64,000 nt of DNA, taken from positions 11,616-75,615 of the forward strand of contig NZ_CASFWU010000003.1 in NCBI RefSeq assembly GCF_949298305.1. Direction: 5' to 3'. Positions 11,058 to 19,215 of the stretch are shown here, in pieces. Made by a program: the position numbers and the translations under genes. The stretch is from an uncultured Bacteroides sp. GTDB taxonomy: Bacteria > Bacteroidota > Bacteroidia > Bacteroidales > Bacteroidaceae. Numbering within the stretch: position 1 is the stretch's first letter; every line of letters starts with the position of its first letter. The notes beneath the pieces are model-generated. The model worked only from the letters and a program-made list of their open reading frames with translations. It did no database searches and was not told the DNA's origin.

Positions 11058-11117
11058 CTTTCTTGTTTGGCTTGCAAAATTAAGAAAAACTCCGTTAGCA
11101 AACCAAATGACAGTGAT

Positions 11118-11612
11118 TTAATTTGCACCACCCTCCAGCTCTTCGATAATCCGTTTCACGTCCACCGGCTGCAGGCGTCCGTACACCTTCTCGCCTATCA
11201 GCACCACAGGCGCCAGCCCGCAGGCCCCCACACAGCGCAGGCAGTCGAGCGAGAACTTGCCGTCGGGGGTGGTCTCGCCCACCTCGATACCCAGCACGCG
11301 CTTGAACTCCTCAAGCAGCCGCTCCGAGCCGCGCACGTAGCAGGCGGTGCCCATGCAGACCGAAATGGGGTAGCGTCCCTTGGGCGTCATGGTAAAGAAA
11401 GTATAGAAGGTGACCACGCCGTAGACCCTGGACACCGGGATGTCCAGCCGGCGGGCTATGATGCGCTGCATTTCCTCGGGCAGATAGCCCAGCAGGTGCT
11501 GCGCCTCGTGCAGGATGTTTATCAGTTCGCCCGGCCGGTCGCCGTGGCGCCGGCAGATGTCCTCCACCTGCTCCGCCACATCGCAAGCTAATCTATTGTT
11601 GTTGTCAGACAT
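11118..11612 (-). CDS. NuoE-like [2Fe-2S] subunit of NAD-linked [FeFe] hydrogenase (HydC type)
   Basis: A 164-residue protein of the 24-kDa NADH dehydrogenase / thioredoxin-like ferredoxin family. The four [2Fe-2S] ligands are visible as CMGTACYVRG and CLRCVGACGLAP. The N-terminal helical part includes LINILHEAQHLLGYLPEEMQ. It is the last gene of the operon with the hydrogenase and NuoF-like subunits, and would pass electrons between the flavin subunit and the rest of the complex. Its stop is 71 bases from the ftsK ATG. A 75-base spacer containing a hairpin separates it from the hydrogenase gene. Confidence 0.85.
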   Translation of the reverse strand: MSDNNNRLACDVAEQVEDICRRHGDRPGELINILHEAQHLLGYLPEEMQRIIARRLDIPVSRVYGVVTFYTFFTMTPKGRYPISVCMGTACYVRGSERLLEEFKRVLGIEVGETTPDGKFSLDCLRCVGACGLAPVVLIGEKVYGRLQPVDVKRIIEELEGGAN

Positions 11613-11641
11613 AATCTCTCGGTTTAATGGTTATGATGCCG

Positions 11642-11679
11642 GCAGGCGTCCGCCCGGAGGAGTCCCGGCGGATGCCTGT
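11642..11679. other. Intercistronic hairpin in the hydrogenase operon
   Basis: GCAGGCGTCCGCC at 11642-11654 pairs, with one mismatch, with the segment at about 11666-11678 (GGCGGATGCCTG). It falls between the HydA- and HydC-type genes and could affect message stability or the relative amounts of the two subunits. Confidence 0.4.
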
Positions 11680-11686
11680 CCGACGC

Positions 11687-13453
11687 TTATTCTATCGACT
11701 TGTTGAAATAGTGCGTATGCAGCAGCCGTTCCGCCTTCTCGCCCAGGGGTTTGCCCAGATACTCCTCGTAGAGGGTGCGGATGTAGGGATTGGCGTGCGA
11801 CTTGCGCAGGGGCTTGGTGGCATCCTCGCGATACAGTGCATTGGCACGGGCATAGAGCACGTCGGAGTGGCCGTGATGGAGCGGCTGTCCGCCGCCGCCG
11901 ATGCAGCCGCCGGGGCAAGCCATGATTTCAATGACATGATACTCGTTGCGCCCGTTGCGCACGTCGTTCAGCAGATGACGGGCGTTGCCCAAGCCGTGGG
12001 CAATGCCCACTTTCAGCTCGAAGCCGTTCAGGTCGATGGCGGCCCGGCGCACGCCTGCCAGCCCCCTCACCTGCTCGAAGTTGACGTTGGACAACGGCTT
12101 GCCCGTATAGATTTCGTACACCGAACGCAGGGCCGCCTCCATCACGCCGCCCGTGGCGCCAAAGATGACGCCCGCCCCGGTAGAGGCCCCCAGGGGCATG
12201 TCGAACTCGGCGTCGGGCAGAAGGGTGAAGCCGATGTTGGCCTGCTTGATGAGCCGTGCCAGCTCGCGCGTGGTGATGGAGTAGTCCACGTCGGGGCTGC
12301 CGTCGGTCTTGAACTCCTCGCGGTCGCACTCGTACTTCTTGGCCAGGCAGGGCATGATGGAGACCACCACCAGCCGCGAGCGCGGAATGCCCATCTTCTC
12401 GGCCCAGTAGGTCTTGGCTATGGAGCCGAACATCTGCTGGGGCGAACGGGCCGTAGAGGGGATGTCCAGCAGGTCGGGGAACTGATGCTCGAAGAAGTTG
12501 ACCCAGGCGGGACAGCACGATGTGAGGATGGGGAGGCGCACCGAGCGGTCGCCGTCCAGGTAGCGGGTCAGGCGGTTCAGAATCTCAGCCCCCTCTTCCA
12601 TCACGGTGAGGTCGGCCGCAAAGTCGGTGTCGAACACGTAGTCAAAGCCCAGCTCGCGCAGGGCGTAGACCATCTTGCCCGTGACCAGCGTGCCCGCGGG
12701 CAGACCGAACTCCTCGCCCAGGGCGGCACGCACGGCGGGCGCCGTCTGCACCACCACGACCTTGTCCGGGTTGGACAGGTCGTCCAGCAGGCGGTTGGTG
12801 TGGTCGCGCTCGGTCAGGGCGCCCACGGGACAGACGGCCACGCACTGGCCGCAGTAGGTACACTCGCTGTCGGTCATCATCTTGTCGAAGGCGGGGGCGA
12901 TGGTGGTGTTGAAACCGCGCCGGATGGCACCCAGCGCACCCACGGTCTGTACATCGTTGCAGACGCTCTCGCAACGGCGGCAGAAGATGCACTTGTCCAT
13001 GTTGCGCACAATGGACGAGGTGACCTCACGCTTGCGGGGCGACAGCTCGCCGCCGTTGAAGGGCATTTCGCGGATGTTGAAGCGCAAGGCCAGATTCTGC
13101 AACTCGCAGTTGCCCGACTTGGGACAGGTGAGGCAGTCGTTGGGATGGTCGGAGAGAATCAGCTCGGCCACCACACGGCGGGCGTTCATCACCCGCAGCG
13201 TGCTGGTGCGCACCACCATGCCGTCCGTGCAGCGGGTGGCGCAGGCGGGGGCCAGATTCCTCCGCCCCGCCACCTCGACCACGCAGATGCGGCACGAGGC
13301 GGGGTTGTTCTTCACGCAGGTGCCCTTCAGGTCGATGTGGCACAGGGTAGGTATGTCGATGCCAATCTTTCGGGCAGCCTCCAGGATGGTGGTCCCGGCC
13401 GGCACCGTGATGTAGTGGCGGTCTATCTGTAAGGTAATCTGTCTTTCGTCCAT
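11687..13453 (-). CDS. [FeFe] hydrogenase catalytic subunit (HydA/HndD type)
   Basis: A 588-residue iron-only hydrogenase. Domains in order: N-terminal [2Fe-2S] domain (GTCVKNNPASCRICVV, with ACATRC), a His/Cys [4Fe-4S] site (HPNDCLTCPKSGNC), two ferredoxin-type clusters (CIFCRRCESVC and CTYCGQCVAVCPVGA), then the H-cluster domain with its three signatures TSCCPAWVNF, MPCLAKKYEC and ACPGGCIGGGGQP. All active-site cysteines are present, so it should be active. No signal peptide is seen, so it is cytoplasmic. It sits between the NuoF-like gene (19 bases upstream) and the NuoE-like gene. No HydE/F/G maturation gene is in the window. Confidence 0.95.
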   Translation of the reverse strand: MDERQITLQIDRHYITVPAGTTILEAARKIGIDIPTLCHIDLKGTCVKNNPASCRICVVEVAGRRNLAPACATRCTDGMVVRTSTLRVMNARRVVAELILSDHPNDCLTCPKSGNCELQNLALRFNIREMPFNGGELSPRKREVTSSIVRNMDKCIFCRRCESVCNDVQTVGALGAIRRGFNTTIAPAFDKMMTDSECTYCGQCVAVCPVGALTERDHTNRLLDDLSNPDKVVVVQTAPAVRAALGEEFGLPAGTLVTGKMVYALRELGFDYVFDTDFAADLTVMEEGAEILNRLTRYLDGDRSVRLPILTSCCPAWVNFFEHQFPDLLDIPSTARSPQQMFGSIAKTYWAEKMGIPRSRLVVVSIMPCLAKKYECDREEFKTDGSPDVDYSITTRELARLIKQANIGFTLLPDAEFDMPLGASTGAGVIFGATGGVMEAALRSVYEIYTGKPLSNVNFEQVRGLAGVRRAAIDLNGFELKVGIAHGLGNARHLLNDVRNGRNEYHVIEIMACPGGCIGGGGQPLHHGHSDVLYARANALYREDATKPLRKSHANPYIRTLYEEYLGKPLGEKAERLLHTHYFNKSIE

Positions 13454-13472
13454 AATGCTTGCGTATTAGAAG

Positions 13473-15380
13473 TCAACTGACGGTAATGGCCTTGAACTTG
13501 CACCGCGCCATGCACATGCCGCACTTGATGCACTTGCCGGGGTCTATCACGTGAGGCTTGCGCACGTCGCCCATGATGGCGTCCGCCGGGCAATGCTTGA
13601 AGCACAGGTGGCAACCCACACAGAGCGTGGGGTTGATGACATAAGTGAGCAACGCCTTGCACTGCCGGGCACGGCACACCTTGTCGCGGACGTGCTCCAG
13701 GTATTCGTCGTAGAAGTTGTCCAGCGTGGAGAGTACGGGGTTGGGCGACGTCTGGCCCAGCCCGCAGAGGGCGGTGTCCTTGATGACCCTGCCCAGGGTG
13801 GAGAGCTTCTCCAGGTCCTGCTCCGTCCCCTTGCCGGAGGTAATCTTGTTGAGCAGCTCCAGCAAGCGCTTGTTGCCGATGCGGCAGGGAGTACACTTGC
13901 CGCACGACTCCTCGACGGTGAAGTCCAGGTAGAAGCGGGCGACAGACACCATACAGTCGTCCTCGTCCATCACAATCATGCCGCCGGACCCCATCATGGA
14001 GCCCGCCGCCAGCAGGTTGTCGAAGTCGATGGGCGTGTCCAGGTGCTTCTCCGTCAGGCATCCGCCCGAGGGGCCTCCCGTCTGCACGGCCTTGAACTTC
14101 TTCCCGCCCTTGATTCCGCCGCCAATCTCGTAGATGACCTCGCGGAGGGTAGTGCCCATGGGCACCTCTATCAGCCCCACATTGTTTATCTTTCCCGCCA
14201 GGGCAAACACCTTCGTCCCCTTGGAGCGCTCCGTCCCGATGGAGGCGAACCACTCGGCCCCCCGGGTGAGGATGACGGGGATGTTGGCCAGCGTCTCCAC
14301 ATTGTTCACGTTGGTGGGCTTGCCCCGGTAGCCGCTCTCGGCCGGGAAGGGCGGCTTCAGCGTGGGTTCGCCGCGCTTGCCCTCCATGGAGTGAATGAGC
14401 GCCGTCTCCTCGCCGCAGACAAAAGCGCCCGCACCGTAGCGTATCTCGATGTCGAAACTGAAGTCCGTGCCCAGTATCCGCGTGCCCAGCAGGCCGTAGT
14501 CCCTCGCCTGCCCGATGGCGGTCTTCAGGCGGTGGATGGCCAGGGGATATTCCGCCCGGATGTAGACCAGCCCCCTGCCGGAGCCGATGGCATAGCCGCA
14601 GATGGCCATGGCCTCCACCACCGAGTGCGGGTCGCCCTCCATGATGCTGCGGTCCATGAAGGCGCCGGGGTCGCCCTCGTCGGCGTTGCACACCACATAC
14701 TTCACGTCGGCCTGCCGGCTGGCAGCGAACTCCCACTTCAGGCCCGTGGGGAATCCTCCCCCGCCCCGTCCGCGCAGGCCCGAGCGCTTGATGACGTCCA
14801 CCACGTCGGCGGGCTGCTTGTGGAGCAGGCAGTCCGCCAGGGCCAGATAGCCGTGGCGGGCAATGTACTCCTCGATGTTCTCGGGGTCGATGAATCCGCA
14901 GTTGCGCAGGGCAATGCGCTTTTGCTTGCGGTAGAAGTCCATGTGCTTGGAGTCGCTCACCGTGCGCCCGTCCTTGGGGTCGACATAGAGCAGACGCTCC
15001 ACCTTGCGGCCGCCCACAATGTGCTCTGTCACGATTTCCTCCGCATCTTCGGGAGCCACCTGCGTGTAGAACGTGTTGTCGGGAATCACCTTGACGATGG
15101 GCCCCTTCTCGCAGAAGCCGAAGCAGCCCACGGTGATGACCTCCACGCGGTCGTCCGCGCCTTTCGCGGCCAGTGCCGCCTTCAGACGGTCGGCAATGAG
15201 GCGGCTCGACGAGGCTTTGCATCCGGTTCCCCCGCAAACCAGAATCTGCAGATGCTCCGCGCCTCCGGCCAGCCCGCAGCATGGCGCCTCCACGCTGCGG
15301 TTGCTCTCCTCGCGCAGTAGCAGTGCCTGGCGGGCACGCTGTCTGATTGCTTGCAAATCTTGGGTAGTCTGTATCTTCAT
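13473..15380 (-). CDS. NuoF-like flavin subunit of NAD-linked hydrogenase (HydB/HndC type)
   Basis: A 635-residue protein. An N-terminal thioredoxin-like [2Fe-2S] domain (CGGTGCKASS, CFGFCEKGP) precedes the NuoF core with the FMN/NADH-binding GLRGRGGGGFPTGLKWEF and CGEETALIHSMEGKRGEP. A [4Fe-4S] site is seen at SCGKCTPCRIG, and two C-terminal ferredoxin clusters at CVGCHLCFKHCPADAI and CIKCGMCMARCKFKAI. This is the architecture of the NAD(H) subunit of HydABC electron-bifurcating hydrogenases, which couple ferredoxin and NADH to hydrogen evolution. Whether this one bifurcates is inferred. It is the first gene of the operon, with TATCTTTG at 15403-15410 upstream. Confidence 0.9.
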   Translation of the reverse strand: MKIQTTQDLQAIRQRARQALLLREESNRSVEAPCCGLAGGAEHLQILVCGGTGCKASSSRLIADRLKAALAAKGADDRVEVITVGCFGFCEKGPIVKVIPDNTFYTQVAPEDAEEIVTEHIVGGRKVERLLYVDPKDGRTVSDSKHMDFYRKQKRIALRNCGFIDPENIEEYIARHGYLALADCLLHKQPADVVDVIKRSGLRGRGGGGFPTGLKWEFAASRQADVKYVVCNADEGDPGAFMDRSIMEGDPHSVVEAMAICGYAIGSGRGLVYIRAEYPLAIHRLKTAIGQARDYGLLGTRILGTDFSFDIEIRYGAGAFVCGEETALIHSMEGKRGEPTLKPPFPAESGYRGKPTNVNNVETLANIPVILTRGAEWFASIGTERSKGTKVFALAGKINNVGLIEVPMGTTLREVIYEIGGGIKGGKKFKAVQTGGPSGGCLTEKHLDTPIDFDNLLAAGSMMGSGGMIVMDEDDCMVSVARFYLDFTVEESCGKCTPCRIGNKRLLELLNKITSGKGTEQDLEKLSTLGRVIKDTALCGLGQTSPNPVLSTLDNFYDEYLEHVRDKVCRARQCKALLTYVINPTLCVGCHLCFKHCPADAIMGDVRKPHVIDPGKCIKCGMCMARCKFKAITVS

Positions 15381-15402
15381 GTATATCAGATTTGGTCAAA
15401 TA

Positions 15403-15410
15403 CAAAGATA
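15403..15410 (-). promoter_or_regulatory. -7 element of the hydrogenase operon
   Basis: Minus-strand TATCTTTG, 23 bases before the start codon of the NuoF-like gene. Confidence 0.6.
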
Positions 15411-15593
15411 GCGATAAGTTTTCATTATCAAAATGAAAGCAACATAGATTTTGATTCCCCAAGTGCCATAATCCATTTCACCTGCCTGTTCGGGCATCAA
15501 ACCTCCTTAACCGGCCTCCCGACCTCTTTTTATCGAAAAATATCAGGAAAAGCATTAATAAAACAGAAAAGAAGCATTGAAAATGCAGTCATA

Positions 15594-15624
15594 TTTGTAA
15601 TGAGTACAAACAACATTATCTTTG
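15594..15624 (+). promoter_or_regulatory. Full Bacteroides promoter (TTTG-N19-TATCTTTG)
   Basis: TTTG at 15594-15597 and TATCTTTG at 15617-15624 are separated by exactly 19 bases, the canonical Bacteroides primary-sigma spacing. It serves the hydroxyisourate hydrolase-like gene 78 bases downstream. Confidence 0.8.
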
Positions 15625-15701
15625 CTTCCTGAAGTTATTATTCACTCAGGTTTCACACTTACGGAACCCATGTTATTTATTTCACTAAAAACTATCCGAC
15701 C

Positions 15702-16115
15702 ATGAAAAAACGTTTCTTATTCTTCGTCGCAACAGCCCTCATCAGCGCCCTGACAGCATTCGGCCAGACAAAAGAGTACCAGCTTTCAAGCCACATTCTC
15801 GACATCAACCAGGGCAAGCCGGCAACCGGAGTCAAAATCACCTTGGAAAAGCAGGACAAAGACGACCACTGGACCGTTATCGATGAAAAGACGACCAACC
15901 CGGACGGCCGCGTGAAAGATTTCCTTGAACGAGACGGAAACGACCATAAAGGCATCTACCGGTTGACTTACCACGTTGCGCCCTATTTCGAAGCACAAAA
16001 GCAATCTACTTTCTACCCCTTCATCGAAGTGGTGTTTGAAATTAAAGACAACAACCATTACCACGTCCCCATCACCCTTTCGCCCTACGGATACTCCACC
16101 TATCGGGGCAGCTGA
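15702..16115 (+). CDS. Exported 5-hydroxyisourate hydrolase-like (transthyretin-fold) protein
   Basis: A 137-residue protein with a signal peptide (about 1-21, cleaved near AFGQ) followed by a single transthyretin-related domain. The diagnostic features are the N-terminal SSHILDINQGKPATGVKI block and the C-terminal YRGS tetrapeptide, both shared with 5-hydroxyisourate hydrolases (usually HIUase is about 110-120 residues). The reaction would be opening of 5-hydroxyisourate in urate breakdown. The signal peptide places it in the periplasm, and no other urate gene is nearby, so its real role could differ. It has its own strong promoter. Confidence 0.85.
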   Translation: MKKRFLFFVATALISALTAFGQTKEYQLSSHILDINQGKPATGVKITLEKQDKDDHWTVIDEKTTNPDGRVKDFLERDGNDHKGIYRLTYHVAPYFEAQKQSTFYPFIEVVFEIKDNNHYHVPITLSPYGYSTYRGS

Positions 16116-16226
16116 CGCCTTACAATGCCCGAAAGGCAGCCGCACACTTCACGCCACATTCCCCATGCGACCTTCGTCAAGGAGCACATCCCCTATCTTT
16201 TTTTAGGAAGAAACAAACCTTTTTCC

Positions 16227-16234
16227 TATCTTTG
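16227..16234 (+). promoter_or_regulatory. -7 element before the DUF5063 gene
   Basis: TATCTTTG; the expected start of transcription near 16241 lies after the TTG at 16232 that would open a longer frame, supporting the ATG at 16277. Confidence 0.55.
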
Positions 16235-16276
16235 CAAACCGAATATAAGCAGATTACGCTTAGACTCCCAAACAAT

Positions 16277-16846
16277 ATGAAGAAAGAAAGCCAAGTGATA
16301 TTTGACCGAAACGTGGTGGAATTTGTGACCGTAGCCGCCGAGTTCTGCAAGTTTCTGGAGCAGGCCGAAGGAATGAAACGTCCGACTTTCGTGGACACAT
16401 CCCTGAAGATACTCCCCCTACTCTACCTGAAGGCTGCCATGCTGCCGCCCTGCGAAGCGATGGGCGAAGAAGAGCCGGAAAACTATGTGACCGAAGAGGT
16501 TTACGAGATTGTCCGCATGAACCTGGCAGGCATACTGGGCGAGAAGGACGATTATCTGGACGTCTTTGTCTCGGACATGAAGTACAGCGACCAGCCCATC
16601 ACGAAGTGCATCTCTGAAGACTTGGCCGACATCTACCAGGACATCAAGGACTTTGTCTTTGTCTTCCAGCTGGGGCTGAACGAAACCATGCACGACGCCC
16701 TGGCCCTCTGCCGCGAGAACTTCGCCCTCTACTGGGGACAGAAGCTCGTGAACACCCTGCGCGCCCTGCACGACGTGAAGTACGGACAGCCGGACGAGGA
16801 CGAAGAGGACAGCGGAGCCCACCACGATGATGACCCCATTTTTTAA
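16277..16846 (+). CDS. DUF5063 domain protein
   Basis: A 189-residue, mostly helical, cytoplasmic protein resembling the DUF5063 family (VEFVTVAAEFCKFLEQAEGM near the start, then VRMNLAGILGEKDDYLDVF). The C-terminus is highly acidic (EDEEDSGAHHDDDP). Function is unknown. The start follows the promoter position. The stop overlaps the possible upstream starts of the 3'-5' exonuclease gene, and the two genes together with the rRNA methyltransferase form a compact plus-strand unit. Confidence 0.75.
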   Translation: MKKESQVIFDRNVVEFVTVAAEFCKFLEQAEGMKRPTFVDTSLKILPLLYLKAAMLPPCEAMGEEEPENYVTEEVYEIVRMNLAGILGEKDDYLDVFVSDMKYSDQPITKCISEDLADIYQDIKDFVFVFQLGLNETMHDALALCRENFALYWGQKLVNTLRALHDVKYGQPDEDEEDSGAHHDDDPIF

Positions 16847-16856
16847 TCCCAGAGCC

Positions 16857-17498
16857 ATGGTAATCAGAAGAACAATAGATAAAGAAGAGCTGAAGGACAT
16901 GCCCAAGGCCGCCTTTCCCGGACAGATACACGTGGTGCAGACACCCCAAGAGGCCGAAAGAGCCGTCGCCTATCTGAAAACCTGCCCCCTGCTGGGGATA
17001 GACAGCGAGACGCGCCCCTCGTTCAACCGGGGAGAGACGCACAAGGTGGCGCTGCTGCAGGTTTCGTCGGAAGAGCACTGCTTCCTGTTCCGCCTCAACC
17101 TGACGGGACTGACACTGCCCATCATCCTACTGCTGGAGAGCCCCAAGGTGACCAAGGTGGGCCTCTCGCTCAAAGACGACTTCATGATGCTGCACAAGCG
17201 CGCGCCCTTCGAGCAACGCGCGTGCATCGAGCTGCAGGAATTTGTCCGTCCCTTCGGCATCCAGGAGAAAAGCCTGCAAAAGATTTACGGCATCCTGTTC
17301 GGCGAGAAGATATCCAAAAGCCAGCGCCTCTCCAACTGGGAAGCGGGCGAACTGACCGAACCCCAAAAGCTGTATGCAGCCACAGATGCCTGGGCCTGCC
17401 TCAACATCTACAACAAACTGCAGGAGCTGAAGCAGACGGGCGACTTTGAAATTGAAACCGATACGGAAGAGGAAAGTAAGAACGAAAATAAAGAATAA
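16857..17498 (+). CDS. RNase D-like 3'-5' exonuclease domain protein
   Basis: A protein of about 213 residues with one DnaQ-like exonuclease domain. Motif I is seen in LLGIDSETRPSFNRGE (catalytic D and E), motif II around VGLSLKDDFMML (D), and motif III in YAATDAWACLNIYN (Y..D of the DEDDy type). It lacks the HRDC domains of full RNase D, so it belongs to the short 'exonuclease domain-containing protein 2' group, probably acting on RNA or DNA 3' ends. Earlier in-frame ATGs at 16827 and 16830 overlap the DUF5063 gene; the ATG at 16857, 11 bases after that gene, is preferred. The C-terminus is charged and rich in E and K. Confidence 0.8.
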   Translation: MVIRRTIDKEELKDMPKAAFPGQIHVVQTPQEAERAVAYLKTCPLLGIDSETRPSFNRGETHKVALLQVSSEEHCFLFRLNLTGLTLPIILLLESPKVTKVGLSLKDDFMMLHKRAPFEQRACIELQEFVRPFGIQEKSLQKIYGILFGEKISKSQRLSNWEAGELTEPQKLYAATDAWACLNIYNKLQELKQTGDFEIETDTEEESKNENKE

Positions 17499-17562
17499 GG
17501 GCAAGCGGAAGCATGAGCCGACGGGAACTGCCCTGTTTAACCCAATGGACAAACGGAATAAA

Positions 17563-18744
17563 ATGTATAAAGTATATCTGAAACCCGGCAAGGAAGAGTC
17601 GCTGAAACGCTTCCACCCGTGGGTGTTCTCGGGCGCCATCGCCCGCCTGGAGGGCGAACCCGAGGAAGGCGAAGTAGTGGACATCTACACCTCACAGAAA
17701 GAATTCATAGCCAAGGGACATTGGCAGATAGGCAGCATTGCCGTGCGCGTGCTGAGCTTTGACGCAAACGAAGCCATCGACGCCGCCTTCTGGAAGCGCC
17801 GCCTGCAAACGGCCTACGACATGCGCCGCAGCATAGGCATTGCCGACCATCCCGACAACAACACCTACCGCCTGGTACACGGCGAGGGCGACAACCTGCC
17901 GGGGCTGGTGGTGGACATCTACGCACGCACCGCCGTGATGCAGGCCCACTCGGCCGGCATGCACCTGGAGCGCATGGTGATAGCAGACGCCTTGGCCGAG
18001 GTGATGGACGGACAGATAGACAACATCTACTACAAGTCGGAAACAACCCTCCCCTTCAAGGCCGACCTCTACCCCGAAAACGGATTCCTGAAGGGAGGCA
18101 GCCGGGACAACGTGGCCATGGAATACGGCTTGAAGTTCCACATAGACTGGCTGAAGGGACAGAAGACGGGCTTCTTCGTAGACCAGCGCGAAAACCGGGC
18201 CCTGCTGGAACGCTATGCCCGCGGACGCAGTGTGTTGAACATGTTCTGCTACACAGGAGGATTCTCTGTCTACGCCATGAGAGGCGGAGCCAAATTAGTG
18301 CATTCGGTGGACAGCTCGGCCAAGGCCATCGACCTGACCAACAAGAACATTGCCCTGAACTTTCCCGACGACACGCGCCACGCCGCCTATGCCGAAGACG
18401 CCTTCAAGTATCTGGAACGCATGGGCGACCAGTATGACCTCATCATTCTGGACCCGCCCGCCTTCGCCAAACACCGCGACGCCCTGCGCAACGCCCTGCA
18501 AGGCTACCGCAAACTGAACGTGAAGGCCTTCGAGAAAATCAAGCCGGGAGGCATCCTCTTCACATTCTCATGCTCGCAGGCGGTCAACAAAGAGCAGTTC
18601 CGGACAGCCGTATTCACCGCTGCCGCCATGTCGGGGCGCAATGTGCGCATCCTGCACCAGCTCACCCAACCGGCCGACCATCCCGTCAACATCTACCATC
18701 CCGAAGGGGAATACCTGAAAGGACTGGTACTCTACGTGGAGTAA
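17563..18744 (+). CDS. Class I SAM-dependent 23S rRNA cytosine methyltransferase (RlmI-like)
   Basis: A 393-residue protein with an N-terminal PUA-like RNA-binding region (SLKRFHPWVFSGAI) and a C-terminal Rossmann methyltransferase. SAM-binding is seen in NMFCYTGGFSVYAMRGGAKL with acidic VDSS, and the catalytic DPP motif in LIILDPPAFAKHRD. The family methylates cytosine C5 in 23S rRNA (RlmI m5C1962 in E. coli). The frame extends upstream to 17446 inside the exonuclease gene, but homology starts at MYKVYLKPGKEES, so the ATG at 17563 is chosen (an ATG at 17545 is possible). Confidence 0.85.
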   Translation: MYKVYLKPGKEESLKRFHPWVFSGAIARLEGEPEEGEVVDIYTSQKEFIAKGHWQIGSIAVRVLSFDANEAIDAAFWKRRLQTAYDMRRSIGIADHPDNNTYRLVHGEGDNLPGLVVDIYARTAVMQAHSAGMHLERMVIADALAEVMDGQIDNIYYKSETTLPFKADLYPENGFLKGGSRDNVAMEYGLKFHIDWLKGQKTGFFVDQRENRALLERYARGRSVLNMFCYTGGFSVYAMRGGAKLVHSVDSSAKAIDLTNKNIALNFPDDTRHAAYAEDAFKYLERMGDQYDLIILDPPAFAKHRDALRNALQGYRKLNVKAFEKIKPGGILFTFSCSQAVNKEQFRTAVFTAAAMSGRNVRILHQLTQPADHPVNIYHPEGEYLKGLVLYVE

Positions 18745-18811
18745 AAGGCCGGGAAAACAGGCAAAACAGCTAAATAGTGTTAACAAACAGCATTTTCCCA
18801 TCAATTTATTA

Positions 18812-18841
18812 TGTTATATAACACAAAGACCCTTATCTTTG
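18812..18841 (+). promoter_or_regulatory. Palindromic box plus -7 element of the candidate sRNA
   Basis: TGTTATATAACA at 18812-18823 is a perfect 12-base palindrome and occupies the place where the -33 TTTG should be. TATCTTTG follows at 18834-18841. A missing -33 element replaced by a palindrome suggests an activator-dependent promoter. Related boxes occur at 6097, 49559 and 58119. Confidence 0.6.
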
Positions 18842-18847
18842 CACTGT

Positions 18848-18916
18848 GTTTTTCATGGTATTAGATTTAAGGTTAATAAAGATTGGGTGTCTGGGATAGA
18901 TACCCTTCTTTTTTTT
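18848..18916 (+). ncRNA. Candidate terminated small RNA (about 70 bases)
   Basis: A short transcription unit is delimited by the promoter at 18834-18841 and an intrinsic terminator: stem GGGTGTCT (18885-18892) with AGATACCC (18898-18905), loop GGGAT, then TTCTTTTTTTT. No start codon with a usable frame lies inside. The upstream half contains GGTATTAGATTTAAGG, which from memory resembles a multi-copy sequence in Bacteroides genomes; it might belong to a paralogous sRNA family such as FopS, but that needs a search. Start and end are predictions from the flanking signals. Confidence 0.6.
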
Positions 18917-19083
18917 ATGCCTATTTGTTCCCTCCCCCGAAAAAATCATTCGGCCAGTTTTCTGGCCATTTCCGAAAAACACTTGCAAAATGTCGCTCCA
19001 AATGAATTTCTGCTGACACAGGCTTTCTGCAAAAAGCGCAAAACAGAAGCCGGAAGAGCACTTTCAGGTTGTTTGGGTCGCCC

Positions 19084-19215
19084 ACCGTGCAAGCTCCGTC
19101 CGTCCACCGTGCTTGCTTCGTCCGTGCAGATTGCTTGCTCGGAACACGCAGATTGCTTGCCGGAAGCCCGCAAAATGCTTGTGCGGAACGCACAAAAGCC
19201 TTGTTACGCCCTCCC
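19084..19215. repeat. 22-base tandem array B, 6 units
   Basis: Six contiguous 22-base units start at 19084, 19106, 19128, 19150, 19172 and 19194. Units 1-2 begin ACCGTGCAAGC and ACCGTGCTTGC, units 3-4 AGATTGCTTGC, unit 5 AAAATGCTTGT, and unit 6 is decayed. The core TGCAAGC/TGCTTGC sits at the same unit position each time. The start of each unit is the same as in arrays D and F. Confidence 0.9.

Larger units (their letters stand above)
15381..15701. other. Divergent promoter region, hydrogenase operon / HIUase-like gene
   Basis: No gene is visible in these 321 bases. They hold the minus-strand hydrogenase promoter (15403-15410) and the plus-strand promoter at 15594-15624. The segment is AT-rich compared with its neighbours. 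Confidence 0.6.

Noticed and set aside
11627..15462. Several long open frames opposite and in other frames of the hydrogenase operon
   Set aside because: They overlap fully with genes whose cluster ligands are all identifiable; their own translations are Arg/Gly/His-rich and match nothing.
19084..19215. A CRISPR array
   Set aside because: Units are contiguous at 22 bases with no unique spacers, and no cas gene is in the window.
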